Source: Mycobacterium sp. JS623 (GTDB lineage Bacteria; Actinomycetota; Actinomycetes; Mycobacteriales; Mycobacteriaceae). From it: a stretch of DNA of 64,000 bases. The position numbers and the translations under genes were made by a program. This document shows positions 18,404 to 27,211 of the stretch, in pieces; position 1 is the stretch's first letter, and each line of letters begins with the position of its first letter. The stretch spans positions 6,014,001-6,078,000 of the forward strand of contig NC_019966.1 in the NCBI RefSeq assembly GCF_000328565.1, given 5' to 3'. Below the pieces are notes generated by a model. That model saw only the letters and a program-made list of their open reading frames with translations, was not told the DNA's origin and made no database searches.

Positions 18404-19423
18404 ATGCGCATATCTCCCAAGCGCCGTCTGGCGCCGGCATTGCTGACCGTGCTCGCCGCGGTCCTGGCCCTCGTCGCGCCTGCGACAGCGGCGGCCGCAC
18501 CGGTGGACATCGCCGCGGCGGCGGCCGCAGTTGAGCCGGCCGTCGTCCAGGTCACCACGAAGATCGACTACCAGCAGGCGATCGGAACCGGCACCGGGAT
18601 GGTCATCGATCCTGGCGGGGCAGTGCTGACCAACTACCACGTCGTCGCGGGCGCCAACACCATCACGGGCACCATCGGCGGGCGCGATTACCCCATCGAC
18701 CTCGTCGGCTACGACCGCAAGAACGACATCGCGGTACTGCAGCTTCGCGGCGCGGGTGGGTTGCCGGCCGCCCCGATCGGTGATTCCAGCCAGGTCGTCG
18801 TCGGTGAGCCGACCGTCGGGCTCGGCAACGCGCGCGGAATGGGAGCACCGCTGACGCATGAGACCGGCCCGGTGACGGCGCTGAACCGCACTGTCAACGC
18901 CGAAGACGCGTTGACCGGCAGCTCGGAGGAAGTCAACGGCTTGATCGAGGTGGCCGCCGATGTGCGGCCTGGCGATTCCGGCGGGCCACTGGTGAACGGC
19001 TCCGGACAGGTCATCGGCGTGGTCACCGCCGCGACCGTGAACTTCCAAATGGGCCCTGCCGGCAAGGGTTTCGCGATACCCATCAATGCCGCGATGGCTG
19101 TGGCAAATCAGATCCGCTCCGGCGCGCCGTCGGCATCCGTTCATATCGGACAGCCCACGCTGCTGGGTGTCGGTGTCGGCACTCAGCCACGCAACGGTGG
19201 CGGGATCATCGTCCGCGACGTGATGCTCGGCGGGCCCGCAGCACAGGCAGGGTTGGCCATCGGTGATGTGCTGACGGGCCTCGACGGAACGTCGCTGGAC
19301 TCGGCCACGACGCTGACCTACGTACTGGACCGGCACTATCCCGGCGATGTCGTCGACCTGACGTGGATCGACCGCAGCGGCCAGCAGCGCACGGGCAAGG
19401 CGACTCTGGTTTCCGGCCCCTGA
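18404..19423 (+). CDS. Secreted trypsin-like serine protease with PDZ domain (PepA/HtrA-like)
   Basis: A 339-residue exported protease resembling mycobacterial PepA (Rv0125). It has a signal peptide to about residue 32 (ATAAAAPVD), then a chymotrypsin-fold domain with the triad His in TNYHVV, Asp in RKNDIAV and Ser in RPGDSGGPL. A C-terminal PDZ domain (about 245-335) contains GGIIVRDVMLGGPAAQAGL. HtrA-type enzymes degrade misfolded envelope proteins. It may be co-transcribed with the reductase 18 nt downstream, although no functional link is obvious. Confidence 0.92.
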   Translation: MRISPKRRLAPALLTVLAAVLALVAPATAAAAPVDIAAAAAAVEPAVVQVTTKIDYQQAIGTGTGMVIDPGGAVLTNYHVVAGANTITGTIGGRDYPIDLVGYDRKNDIAVLQLRGAGGLPAAPIGDSSQVVVGEPTVGLGNARGMGAPLTHETGPVTALNRTVNAEDALTGSSEEVNGLIEVAADVRPGDSGGPLVNGSGQVIGVVTAATVNFQMGPAGKGFAIPINAAMAVANQIRSGAPSASVHIGQPTLLGVGVGTQPRNGGGIIVRDVMLGGPAAQAGLAIGDVLTGLDGTSLDSATTLTYVLDRHYPGDVVDLTWIDRSGQQRTGKATLVSGP

Positions 19424-19441
19424 CCGACCTATGCTGAGCGA

Positions 19442-20512
19442 GTGCTCAACACCACTCCTCATCGCGTTGTCCAGTGGACGACGGGAAACGTCGGCAAAAG
19501 CTCCGTAGCGGCCATCGCTGCCAACCCCACACTTGACCTCATCGGCTGTTACGCGTGGTCGACGGACAAAGTCGGCCGCGACGTCGGAGAGCTGGCCGGC
19601 ATCCAGCCGCTCGGCGTCACGGCCACCAATGACGTCGATGCGCTGCTGGCACTCAAGCCCGACTGCGTCGTCTACAACCCGATGTGGATCGACGTCGACG
19701 AGCTCGTCCGCATCCTTTCGGCGGGCGTCAACGTCGTCGCCTCTGCGTCCTTCATCACCGGCCGCAATCTCGGGGACGACAGAGCCAAACTCGAAGATGC
19801 TTGCCAGAAGGGCGGATCGACGCTCTTCGGCTCCGGCGTGAGTCCCGGATTCGCAGAGTTGCTCGCGATTGTCGCGGCGACATCCTGCGATCGCGTCGAC
19901 AAGATCACCATCGCGGAGTCTGCCGACACCACCCTCTACGACTCACCCGACACCGAGCGACCGTGTGGCTTCGGCATGCCCATTGACGATCCCGACCTGC
20001 AGCCGATGATGTCGAAGGGCACCGCGGTGTTCGCCGAGGCGGTACAGCTGGTCGCCGACTCACTCGGGGTCGAACTCGACGAGATCAAGTGTGTGGCCGA
20101 ATACGCCCAGAGCACTTCGGACGTCACCATGGCGTCATGGACCATTCCCGCGGGCCACGTGGCGGGCGTCTTCGCCAGCTGGCAGGGAATTGTCAACGGC
20201 AAGACCGTCATCGACATCAACGTCCGGTGGAAGAAGGGCCACACGCTCGAACCGGACTGGAAGCTGGACGCCGATGGTTGGAAGATCACGATCGACGGCC
20301 GTCCGACTGTCAACATGCAGGTCGGCTTTCTTCCGCCACAGGACATGATCGAGAACGCGAAGTCGATTGAGGACTTCTTCGTCCTCGGGAAAATCATGAC
20401 GGCGATGCCGCCGATCCACGCCATCCCCGCCGTGGTTGCCGCGCCGCCGGGCATCGTGACCTACAACGACCTGCCACTGCCACAGGCGAAAGGCGTTGTG
20501 CCGCAGGGCTAG
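19442..20512 (+). CDS. Dihydrodipicolinate reductase-like NAD(P)-binding protein
   Basis: A 356-residue protein starting at GTG 19442 with an N-terminal Rossmann fold (VVQWTTGNVGKSSVAAIA) and a DapB/2,4-diaminopentanoate dehydrogenase-like second domain (GSGVSPGFAELLA, DVTMASWTIPAGHVAG). This family is expanded in mycobacteria and is annotated there as dihydrodipicolinate reductase-like. It lacks the DapB HHRxK active-site motif, so lysine synthesis is unlikely. Amine dehydrogenation or lipid/steroid catabolism are possibilities. Cytoplasmic. Confidence 0.8.
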   Translation: MLNTTPHRVVQWTTGNVGKSSVAAIAANPTLDLIGCYAWSTDKVGRDVGELAGIQPLGVTATNDVDALLALKPDCVVYNPMWIDVDELVRILSAGVNVVASASFITGRNLGDDRAKLEDACQKGGSTLFGSGVSPGFAELLAIVAATSCDRVDKITIAESADTTLYDSPDTERPCGFGMPIDDPDLQPMMSKGTAVFAEAVQLVADSLGVELDEIKCVAEYAQSTSDVTMASWTIPAGHVAGVFASWQGIVNGKTVIDINVRWKKGHTLEPDWKLDADGWKITIDGRPTVNMQVGFLPPQDMIENAKSIEDFFVLGKIMTAMPPIHAIPAVVAAPPGIVTYNDLPLPQAKGVVPQG

Positions 20513-21798
20513 CGGCGTCCAGCGAGCCGCTTCTTAGGCTCCTTTTGATTGGCATCGCGATAGCGCGCACCGTATCTCGGCACCGCAAGGGCGCCCGCGT
20601 GCCGCGCCGCGGTGATCGCGTTGCGTAATGGCCGAGCAAGTCCGGCGAACGACGCCATGTCGAGCACCATCGGTGTCAACAACCGGTTGTGTACGAACGC
20701 GAACGCCGCGCCCGACGCCGGGTCGGCCCAGCCGAGGGTGCCACCAAGTCCGAAGTGACCAAAGCCCTTGAGCAGTCCGGGGATCGGCGATTCGTGATAG
20801 CCCAGATGGAACGGCATCGGTACGACGATGTTGAGGTCGGGCCACGGCTTCGGGTTTCCGATCAATCCCTGCGCCAGGTCGCTCGACAGGAATTGGGTGC
20901 CGTCGATCCTGCCGTCGTTGGCGATCGCCGCGTACATCTTGGCCAGACCGCGGGCGGTGACGACGCCGTTGGCGGCAGGCACCTCGCCGTCGAGGAATGG
21001 AATATCGCCCTGCACAAACGATTTGATGCCGGGAAAGAACATCGCCCCGAACGCGCCAGAGAGCGGCAGCCCTGCCACCTTCGGTGCGACGAAGTTGAAC
21101 ACTGGATTGCCGCGGGTGCTTTGTGGCGCAAGGATTTGCGCGACCTTGGTCGGTGAGCCAGCGGGCGGCCGGCCCAAATGCAGACCGTCGGTGTCGAGAG
21201 GGCGGGCCACCTCATCGCGGATCAGTTCACGCATGCCCTGACCGGTCACCGCACGGGTCAACCCGGACAGAATCCAGCCGTACGTCAGCGCGTGGTAGGC
21301 CGGCCAGCCACGCAGACGGTCGACCGACGCAGCGGCCAGCCGCTGCTCCATCAGCTCGTGATCGAGCAACTCGTCGCGGCCCACTCCCTTCAGGTGTGAC
21401 AGCCCGGATCGGTGCCGCAGCACATCGCGGATCGTGATGGCGTCCTTGCCGTTGGCGCCGAACTCGGGCCAGTACGTCGCGACCGGCTCGTCGTAGTCCA
21501 GCAGGCCGCGGTCGACCAGGCGGTGAATGACCGTCGCCGCCACGCCTTTCGTCGCCGAGAACACCATGGCACCGGTGTCGCTTGTCCACGGCTGTTCCCC
21601 AGCGCGGTCGGACCAACCCATCCAGACGTCGACGACCGGCCGTCCGTCGATGTACACCGAAAGCGCGCCGCCCCCGAACCGCTTTCCGGGGAACAACCCC
21701 GCGAAGACACGAACGACATTGGAAAACCGCGAATCGGCCGCCCCCTGAACTCCGCGGGGCAGGCCTTCTTCAGCGCGGAGCAGCGACGCCTTTGTCAT
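20509..21798 (-). CDS. Class C beta-lactamase-fold serine hydrolase (LipL/LipE-like esterase)
   Basis: A 429-residue protein of the beta-lactamase/EstB family. The nucleophile motif SxxK is in VFSATKGVAA (about residue 81), the Tyr motif is probably YHALTYGW, and a HFGLGG-type loop near the C-terminus replaces the KTG box. No signal peptide is evident. Mycobacterial relatives act as esterases or lipases on short-chain esters rather than as true beta-lactamases. The stop overlaps the convergent reductase gene by 4 nt. Confidence 0.87.
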   Translation of the reverse strand: MTKASLLRAEEGLPRGVQGAADSRFSNVVRVFAGLFPGKRFGGGALSVYIDGRPVVDVWMGWSDRAGEQPWTSDTGAMVFSATKGVAATVIHRLVDRGLLDYDEPVATYWPEFGANGKDAITIRDVLRHRSGLSHLKGVGRDELLDHELMEQRLAAASVDRLRGWPAYHALTYGWILSGLTRAVTGQGMRELIRDEVARPLDTDGLHLGRPPAGSPTKVAQILAPQSTRGNPVFNFVAPKVAGLPLSGAFGAMFFPGIKSFVQGDIPFLDGEVPAANGVVTARGLAKMYAAIANDGRIDGTQFLSSDLAQGLIGNPKPWPDLNIVVPMPFHLGYHESPIPGLLKGFGHFGLGGTLGWADPASGAAFAFVHNRLLTPMVLDMASFAGLARPLRNAITAARHAGALAVPRYGARYRDANQKEPKKRLAGRR

Positions 21799-21848
21799 AG
21801 CGCTAACAATGCTTGCAGGACGCCGCCACGCGCGGGGAATCGCAAGAC

Positions 21849-22289
21849 TCAGCCCACCACTTGCAGGACGACGGCTTGCAGTCGGGCCGCGGGAGGGCCT
21901 TCGAGCACCACATCCTTGAGGATCTTCGCCTGGTTGCCCTCGACGGTGAACTCGCCGGGCTGCGGCAGGTCGCCGCCTTGCACCTCATATTTGACCGTGA
22001 ACGGGGTGGTCGGCAATGGATGGAAGCCAATGTATTTCGGCTCGATCGTGTACTTGTACACGCAGCCCGGGCCAGGATCACAGTTCTGCTCGGTAACCAC
22101 CACGTTGATCGTGAACTCCTTCGGTGTCGGCACCGATGGCGGCGGTGGGGGCGGCGTCGTTCGCGGCGTGGAAACGGGCGTCGCAGGCCTGGTGTGGTCA
22201 CCGAAGATCAGCGCCGCCGCAATGCTGATACCGCCGATGAGCATCGCGACGATCGCGAGCGCGGCGAGCAACTTGCGGATGGTCTGCAT
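21849..22289 (-). CDS. Membrane-anchored secreted protein of unknown function
   Basis: A 146-residue protein with an uncleaved-looking N-terminal membrane segment (about 7-29, LLAALAIVAMLIGGISIAAA), a Pro/Thr linker (about 36-56) and an extracellular beta-rich domain with a Cys pair in NCDPGPGCVYKYTIEP. I do not recognise a named family. The layout (anchor, Pro-rich spacer, small domain) is typical of mycobacterial periplasmic proteins. It stands alone between the esterase and the broken gene upstream. Confidence 0.65.
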   Translation of the reverse strand: MQTIRKLLAALAIVAMLIGGISIAAALIFGDHTRPATPVSTPRTTPPPPPPSVPTPKEFTINVVVTEQNCDPGPGCVYKYTIEPKYIGFHPLPTTPFTVKYEVQGGDLPQPGEFTVEGNQAKILKDVVLEGPPAARLQAVVLQVVG

Positions 22290-22325
22290 CGGGCCCAGGC
22301 TACTTTGGCCCTGGTTGCCGGTAGC

Positions 22326-22653
22326 TCATTTCAGCGTTGAGCCGCAATGCTTCCGCTCCCGCGTGCGGGCGCAGATATCGACGGGGTTCTTCGCGTTGTC
22401 GATATGCCGGAACTCGTCACTGAAGAATGAGTCGCTCCACTGCCCCGGCACCGGGCGGCGGGCCGACGAGTATCTGGTTCTGGGTGGCGTTGTCGACCCC
22501 GATTGGTGTGAGCGCATCGCGCGTGATGCGCTCATGGTTCTGGATGTAGAAGGCCTGCGCATCCGGGACGGGCAACCCGCCCATCGCAGCGATCACGGCT
22601 ATCGTCGTGATGACCAAAACGCCCGGCCGGAGTCGGCAGAAAAGCCTCATCAC
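22326..22653 (-). pseudogene. Frameshifted secreted protein with NHERIT motif
   Basis: From ATG 22653 the frame encodes a signal peptide ending DAQA and then FYIQNHERITRDALTPIG and NQILVGPPPGAGAV, stopping at 22417. From about 22440 the next frame continues sensibly as SDSFFSDEFRHIDNAKNPVD and ends at 22326. One reading-frame change near 22440-22450 would join them into a protein of about 109 residues. It is either a real one-base indel or a sequencing error. The HERIT-type motif resembles secreted zinc-phospholipase-like or host-interaction proteins, but I cannot name the family. Confidence 0.6.
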
Positions 22654-22991
22654 AGATCACCCCCAATGATCTACGCCAGCTAAGTGCTTGATGATCGGAA
22701 TTCTTGCAGCGCGGTGGAGGGAACATGATCGAATCGGCAAAACGTCGGCGCAGCTTCGCAAATGCCACGATTCGCAAGTACCGATGCAAATCGATATCGG
22801 GTTGGCAGATAGCAAATTTCGCCACAAGCGTCTGGTGGTGGTCATTTCGCCCACAAGCAATAGCCGGGCTAGCTACCAACGCTGACCTCAACTCCGGCGG
22901 CACAACCGCCCCCAATACCCGTTGCACGGCGCAGTGACGGACTTATGGTGATGGCTGTGAACCTCAAGGTTTGCTGTCGGGCGGAGGTGTT
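22654..22991. other. Intergenic region upstream of the receptor kinase
   Basis: About 340 bp of lower GC separate the broken secreted-protein gene from the kinase. Frames of 65-130 codons cross it on both strands, but none has a ribosome site, family-like sequence or codon bias. It presumably contains the kinase promoter, but no clear -10/-35 pair was picked out. Confidence 0.4.
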
Positions 22992-25004
22992 GTGAGCGGC
23001 ACGCCGTTCGGCCGATACGAATTGATCGAGTTATTGGGCCGCGGCGGCATGGGCGAGGTCTGGAAAGCCTTCGACACGGCAACGCAGAGAGTCGTGGCCG
23101 TCAAAGTCCTCCCGCCGCAGCTGGCCGCCGACCCGACGTTCGCGCAGCGTTTTCGTCGCGAGGCCTTTACCGCTGCGGGGCTGAACAATCCACACGTCGT
23201 CCCGATCCACAACTTCGGGGAGATCGACGGTCGGCTTTATGTCGACATGCGCCTAATAGAGGGAGAAGATCTCGAGCACGTACTGACGCACGGCCCGTTG
23301 CGGCCGGAGCGGGCCGTGAAGATCATCGAGCAGATTGCATCAGCGCTCAACGCCGCTCACCGAGTCGGGCTGGTGCATCGCGATGTCAAGCCCTCCAATA
23401 TCCTTGTCGCAGAAGACGATTTCGCCTATCTCATTGACTTCGGCATCGCCCGTGGAACCGGCGAGACCAAATTGACGGCAACCGGCAACGTCGTGGGCAC
23501 CTGGCCCTACATGGCTCCTGAGCGTTTCACGACCGGCCAGGCCGACGCCCGTGCTGACATTTACGCGCTCGCCTGTGTGTTGTACGAATGCCTGACCTCC
23601 AGTCGGCCGTTCCCGGGTGACAGCGTGGAGCAGCAGATCGCCGGCCACCTGACGACTCCACCGCCACGGCCGTCGATTACCCGTCCGGGGTTATCACCTC
23701 GATTAGATACTGTCATCGCCACCGGGATGGCCAAAGATCCGAGCGGGCGATACGGCACGACCACAGAGTTGGCCCGCGCGGCCCGAACGGCGGTCAACGC
23801 GGTGATCCCCGTGCCTCCGGCCGGTCCGAAGCACACGGCTGTTGGCGTCGCGTCGTCGTCCCCAACCGAGGTCCACACACACGCGCAGACCGGCAAGGCT
23901 TCGGCGCCCACCCAAGCCCGTCCAGCCGAGCAGGCGGACGAGGCATGGGTACCGACGCTGACCGGAGAGCCCGAGCATGTCAAGAAGGCCTGGGCGCCAA
24001 CACAAGCCAGTCCCCACGACGTGGTCGGCGAAGCCCCACCGTCCGAGCCTGGCAGCACTGGGCCGCCTCCGGATACCGCACCCGCTCCGTTGCGGTGGTG
24101 GCGACGGAAGGGCATTGTGATCCCAGCCGCCGTGATTCTGATTGTTGTCGCAGTTGTCACCGTCTTTATCACCGTGAGCGGATCCAAGCAAGAGTCAACA
24201 GGCCCCCTTGACGGCACCTTCGCCGTCGAGTTCGGCTCTCCGACAACGCCTAACGGTCAGCCGCAGCAGAACGCACCGGGTGGAAGCGAGACGTGGGTGA
24301 TCAGATCGGCGTGTCGCCCCGCATGCGTAGCGACCGCGTCAAAGGTCAGCGGAACTCAGTCCACACCGTCGACATTGGTGTTCGACGAGATCGACGGACG
24401 CTGGCTGGCGGTCGGCGCGAAGTCGGGAGCGTGCGAGAACGTGCAGACCGACATATGGCAGACCGTCAACCTGCGGCCACAGCCTGACGGAAAGTTGCAG
24501 GGCGAGTTCATCGTTCGGTCGACGTCCGGTTGCGCCCAGAGTCAGCAGGTGACATTCACCCGCACCGGAGACGTCCAGAAGCACACGCCGATCGCCGACC
24601 CCGCCGCTCAGCCACCGCGGGTTGCATCGCCCGCGGGCGCGTTGCGCGGCCGGTACCAGGAGACCGACACGTACACAAACGGCGGCCGCAGCGCCGAAGC
24701 CACGTTCGACATTCAGACGGACTGCCTTCGCACCGGCGAACGCTGCCTGAGCTGGTGGCGCAATCCCGATTACACGAAAGTTACGGTCTACTCGCAGAGC
24801 CGGTGGGTCCTGACGAATACGACATACGACTCCCCATGCGAGAACGGCGGTCGCGGTCGGAGCGAAAAGAGCCTGGAATATCCGCTGCCCCAGCCGGCAC
24901 AAGATCCGGTCGTCCTCCTCACCGGACGGGGCCACTACATAGTCACCGGCGATTGTCCGTATGACAGCGACTTCGATTCCCGCGTCCAGCGCACCGGGGA
25001 CTAG
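22992..25004 (+). CDS. Transmembrane Ser/Thr protein kinase (PknF/PknH-type receptor kinase)
   Basis: About 670 residues. The N-terminal kinase domain (about 10-270) is complete: glycine loop LGRGGMGEV, Lys in VAVKVL, HRDVKPSN catalytic loop, DFGIAR, and APE in YMAPERF. A Pro/Ala/Thr-rich juxtamembrane linker with TPT-like repeats (about 285-380) leads to one membrane helix (IVIPAAVILIVVAVVTVFI). The extracellular part, about 260 residues, has several Cys pairs and two similar halves, and probably senses an envelope ligand. GTG 22992 follows GGAGG at 22983-22987; TTG 22971 is an in-frame alternative. No partner gene is adjacent. Confidence 0.9.
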   Translation: MSGTPFGRYELIELLGRGGMGEVWKAFDTATQRVVAVKVLPPQLAADPTFAQRFRREAFTAAGLNNPHVVPIHNFGEIDGRLYVDMRLIEGEDLEHVLTHGPLRPERAVKIIEQIASALNAAHRVGLVHRDVKPSNILVAEDDFAYLIDFGIARGTGETKLTATGNVVGTWPYMAPERFTTGQADARADIYALACVLYECLTSSRPFPGDSVEQQIAGHLTTPPPRPSITRPGLSPRLDTVIATGMAKDPSGRYGTTTELARAARTAVNAVIPVPPAGPKHTAVGVASSSPTEVHTHAQTGKASAPTQARPAEQADEAWVPTLTGEPEHVKKAWAPTQASPHDVVGEAPPSEPGSTGPPPDTAPAPLRWWRRKGIVIPAAVILIVVAVVTVFITVSGSKQESTGPLDGTFAVEFGSPTTPNGQPQQNAPGGSETWVIRSACRPACVATASKVSGTQSTPSTLVFDEIDGRWLAVGAKSGACENVQTDIWQTVNLRPQPDGKLQGEFIVRSTSGCAQSQQVTFTRTGDVQKHTPIADPAAQPPRVASPAGALRGRYQETDTYTNGGRSAEATFDIQTDCLRTGERCLSWWRNPDYTKVTVYSQSRWVLTNTTYDSPCENGGRGRSEKSLEYPLPQPAQDPVVLLTGRGHYIVTGDCPYDSDFDSRVQRTGD

Positions 25005-25175
25005 ACCAGTCCTGCGACGAACCCCGCGGCTTGGTCGGTGCCACCGGGGACGTACTGGTGATGCGCCGCCGTGTTGTCCATATCGCCCTCGCCACGTATC
25101 GGATCGTTGCCATTGCACAAGTCGATCGTCTTCGACCCGTACGCGGGGCTGAGGCCGTTCAACGGACCGAGCAGC
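25001..25175 (-). pseudogene. C-terminal remnant of a cutinase gene
   Basis: The last 55-60 codons of a cutinase survive: LGPLNGLSPAYGSKTIDLC, the catalytic Asp region NGNDPI and the catalytic His region NTAAHHQYVPGGTDQ. The nucleophile GYSQGA half and the signal peptide are gone, and a stop codon closes the frame at 25241-25243. The Cys expected after the catalytic Asp (DPIC) is Arg, so the active-site disulfide would also be lost. It is the minus-strand neighbour of an intact cutinase on the plus strand. Confidence 0.75.
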
Positions 25176-25356
25176 CCCCGCCGCCAGGGTGGCGGCGCAA
25201 AGCCGGAGCGCGATCCGACGTGGTCGCGCCACGTCATTGGTCACCCATCGATAGGCAGACGCCATCAGCGTCGCGCGCGGTTGCGGAAGTGTGATTACGC
25301 ATCACCCCAGTTCCTTGCACCTGCAACTAGATTCGGTCTGTTCCTTTCCTGCCACG

Positions 25357-26079
25357 ATGTGTCAGCATTGGGACGTGAGCGCACACGCCGTCGTGTGTTT
25401 TGTGGGTTCCGCGGTGGTGACAACGTGGGCGGCCCTGTGTGCGCCCTTCGCCATTTCATCCGCATTCGCCGCCGCTTGCCCCGACGTCGAGGTCGTATTT
25501 GCCCGCGCCACAACAGAACCGCCCGGTGTCGGTCAGGTCGGGCAGGCATTCGTCGACTCCCTACGCTCACAGGTCGGTGGCAGATCCGTCGCCGTGTACC
25601 CGGTTGATTACCCCGCCACGGAAGACTTCGCCAATTCGGCATCAGCAGGGGCTGACAATGCCAGGGCCCACGTCGAGTCCACCGTGACGAACTGTCCCAA
25701 TACCCGAATCGTGCTCGGTGGCTACTCGCAAGGCGCGCTGACCATCGATCTGATAACCGCGATCCCGGTATCGTTCGCCGGGTTCACTCCCGCACCGATG
25801 CCACCCGAGCTGGCGAATCACGTTGCAGCGGTGGTGGTCTTCGGCAATCCGATGGACAGATACGTCGGGGCACCGCTGACAGCGGTGAGCCCGCTCTATG
25901 CGGACAAGGCCATTGACTTGTGCGCCGCTGGCGATCCGATCTGCTCGCCCGGCGGCGGTATGTCGGCGCCGACCCATGACGAGATGTTCTCCGATGCGCA
26001 CCTGTCCTATGTGCGATCGGGGATGGCCAGTCAAGGCGCGACGTTCGCTACGGGGCGGGTCTCGCCGGCAGGCATGTGA
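25357..26079 (+). CDS. Secreted cutinase (Cut5-like esterase)
   Basis: A 240-residue exported alpha/beta hydrolase. The signal segment ends near SSAFAAACPD. The nucleophile is in GGYSQGA, the Asp in AAGDPIC and the His in SDAHLSYV, with paired Cys as in fungal and mycobacterial cutinases. These enzymes hydrolyse short- to medium-chain esters and lipids at the cell surface. In M. tuberculosis cut5 (Rv3724) follows Rv3723, so this is probably its displaced counterpart, here intact. GTG 25375 is an alternative start (234 residues); neither has a good ribosome site. Confidence 0.85.
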   Translation: MCQHWDVSAHAVVCFVGSAVVTTWAALCAPFAISSAFAAACPDVEVVFARATTEPPGVGQVGQAFVDSLRSQVGGRSVAVYPVDYPATEDFANSASAGADNARAHVESTVTNCPNTRIVLGGYSQGALTIDLITAIPVSFAGFTPAPMPPELANHVAAVVVFGNPMDRYVGAPLTAVSPLYADKAIDLCAAGDPICSPGGGMSAPTHDEMFSDAHLSYVRSGMASQGATFATGRVSPAGM

Positions 26080-26146
26080 GCAAGTAGCGACCGAGCCGCC
26101 AACCAGCAGGCGCAGTAGCTAAAGCGGCGCGCTGAATTCGTCCTGA

Positions 26147-27211
26147 TTAACGCGCCATCTCCTCCTCGAGTGCCACGACGAATGCGTCGACATCGGCCTC
26201 GGTGGTGTCGAACGAACACATCCAGCGGACGTCCCCGGCCGCCTCGTCCCAGAAGTAGAACCGGAATCGCTTCTGCAGCCGTTCGCTGACTTCACGCGGG
26301 AGCCGGGCGAAGACCGCGTTTGCCTGCACCGGATACAGCAGCCGCACCCCCTCGACGGCGCGCACCCCTTCGGCGAGGCGTTTCGCCATCTGGTTGGCGT
26401 GCCGGGCGTTGCGCAGCCAAAGGTCCTTGGCCAGTAGCGCTTCCAGCTGAACCGCGACGAAGCGCATTTTGGAGTGCAGCTGCATCGAGAGCTTGCGCAA
26501 ATGCTTCATGTGGCTGGCCGCACCCTGATTCAGCACCACGACCGCCTCGCCCAACAGCGCGCCGTTCTTGGTGCCGCCCAGTGACAGGATGTCAACGCCG
26601 GCCTCGGAAGTGAATGCGCGCATCGGAATATCAAGTGCTGCACCCGCATTGGCGATCCGTGAACCGTCCATGTGCACTTTCATGTTCCTGGCGTGGGCGT
26701 GCTCACAGATCGCGCGGATCTCGTCGGGTGTGTACAGCGTGCCCAGCTCGGTGCTTTGCGTGATCGAAACGACCTGCGGCATCGCCCGGTGCTCGTCGGC
26801 CCAGCCCCAGGCCTGTCGGTCGATCAGCTCCGGGGTGAGCTTGCCATCGGCCGTCGGCACGGTGAGCAGTTTGAGCCCACCCATCCGTTCGGGCGCGCCG
26901 CACTCGTCGACGTTGATGTGCGCGGTGTCGGCGCATACCACCGCACCCCAACGATCGGTGAGAGCCTGTAGCGCAACGACATTCGCACCGGTGCCGTTGA
27001 AGACGGGAAAGGCCTCTGCGGTGGGGCCGAAGTGGTCACGAATGATGTTTTGCAGGTTCTCGGTGTACGCGTCGTCACCGTAGGCAACCTGGTGCCCCCC
27101 GTTGGCAAGCGCGAGAGCGGCGAGAATCTCCGGGTGAACGCCTGCGTAGTTGTCACTGGCGAAGCTGCGAACATCCGGGTCGTGGCGTCGTTGAGCATCG
27201 GTGTGGTTCAC
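26147..27211 (-). CDS. Low-specificity threonine aldolase family enzyme (PLP)
   Basis: A 354-residue fold-type I PLP enzyme that splits threonine or allo-threonine to glycine and acetaldehyde. Key features are FASDNYAGVHPEI at the start, the His in CADTAHINVDECGAPE, the PLP-binding Asp in HMDGSRIANA and the Schiff-base Lys in SLGGTKNGALLGE. GTG 27211 overlaps the stop of the Prim-PolC gene by 4 nt (GTGA) and begins the conserved sequence; the longer open frame upstream is the other gene in a wrong frame. It is the third gene of a unit with DNA repair enzymes, an unexplained association. Confidence 0.9.
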   Translation of the reverse strand: MNHTDAQRRHDPDVRSFASDNYAGVHPEILAALALANGGHQVAYGDDAYTENLQNIIRDHFGPTAEAFPVFNGTGANVVALQALTDRWGAVVCADTAHINVDECGAPERMGGLKLLTVPTADGKLTPELIDRQAWGWADEHRAMPQVVSITQSTELGTLYTPDEIRAICEHAHARNMKVHMDGSRIANAGAALDIPMRAFTSEAGVDILSLGGTKNGALLGEAVVVLNQGAASHMKHLRKLSMQLHSKMRFVAVQLEALLAKDLWLRNARHANQMAKRLAEGVRAVEGVRLLYPVQANAVFARLPREVSERLQKRFRFYFWDEAAGDVRWMCSFDTTEADVDAFVVALEEEMAR

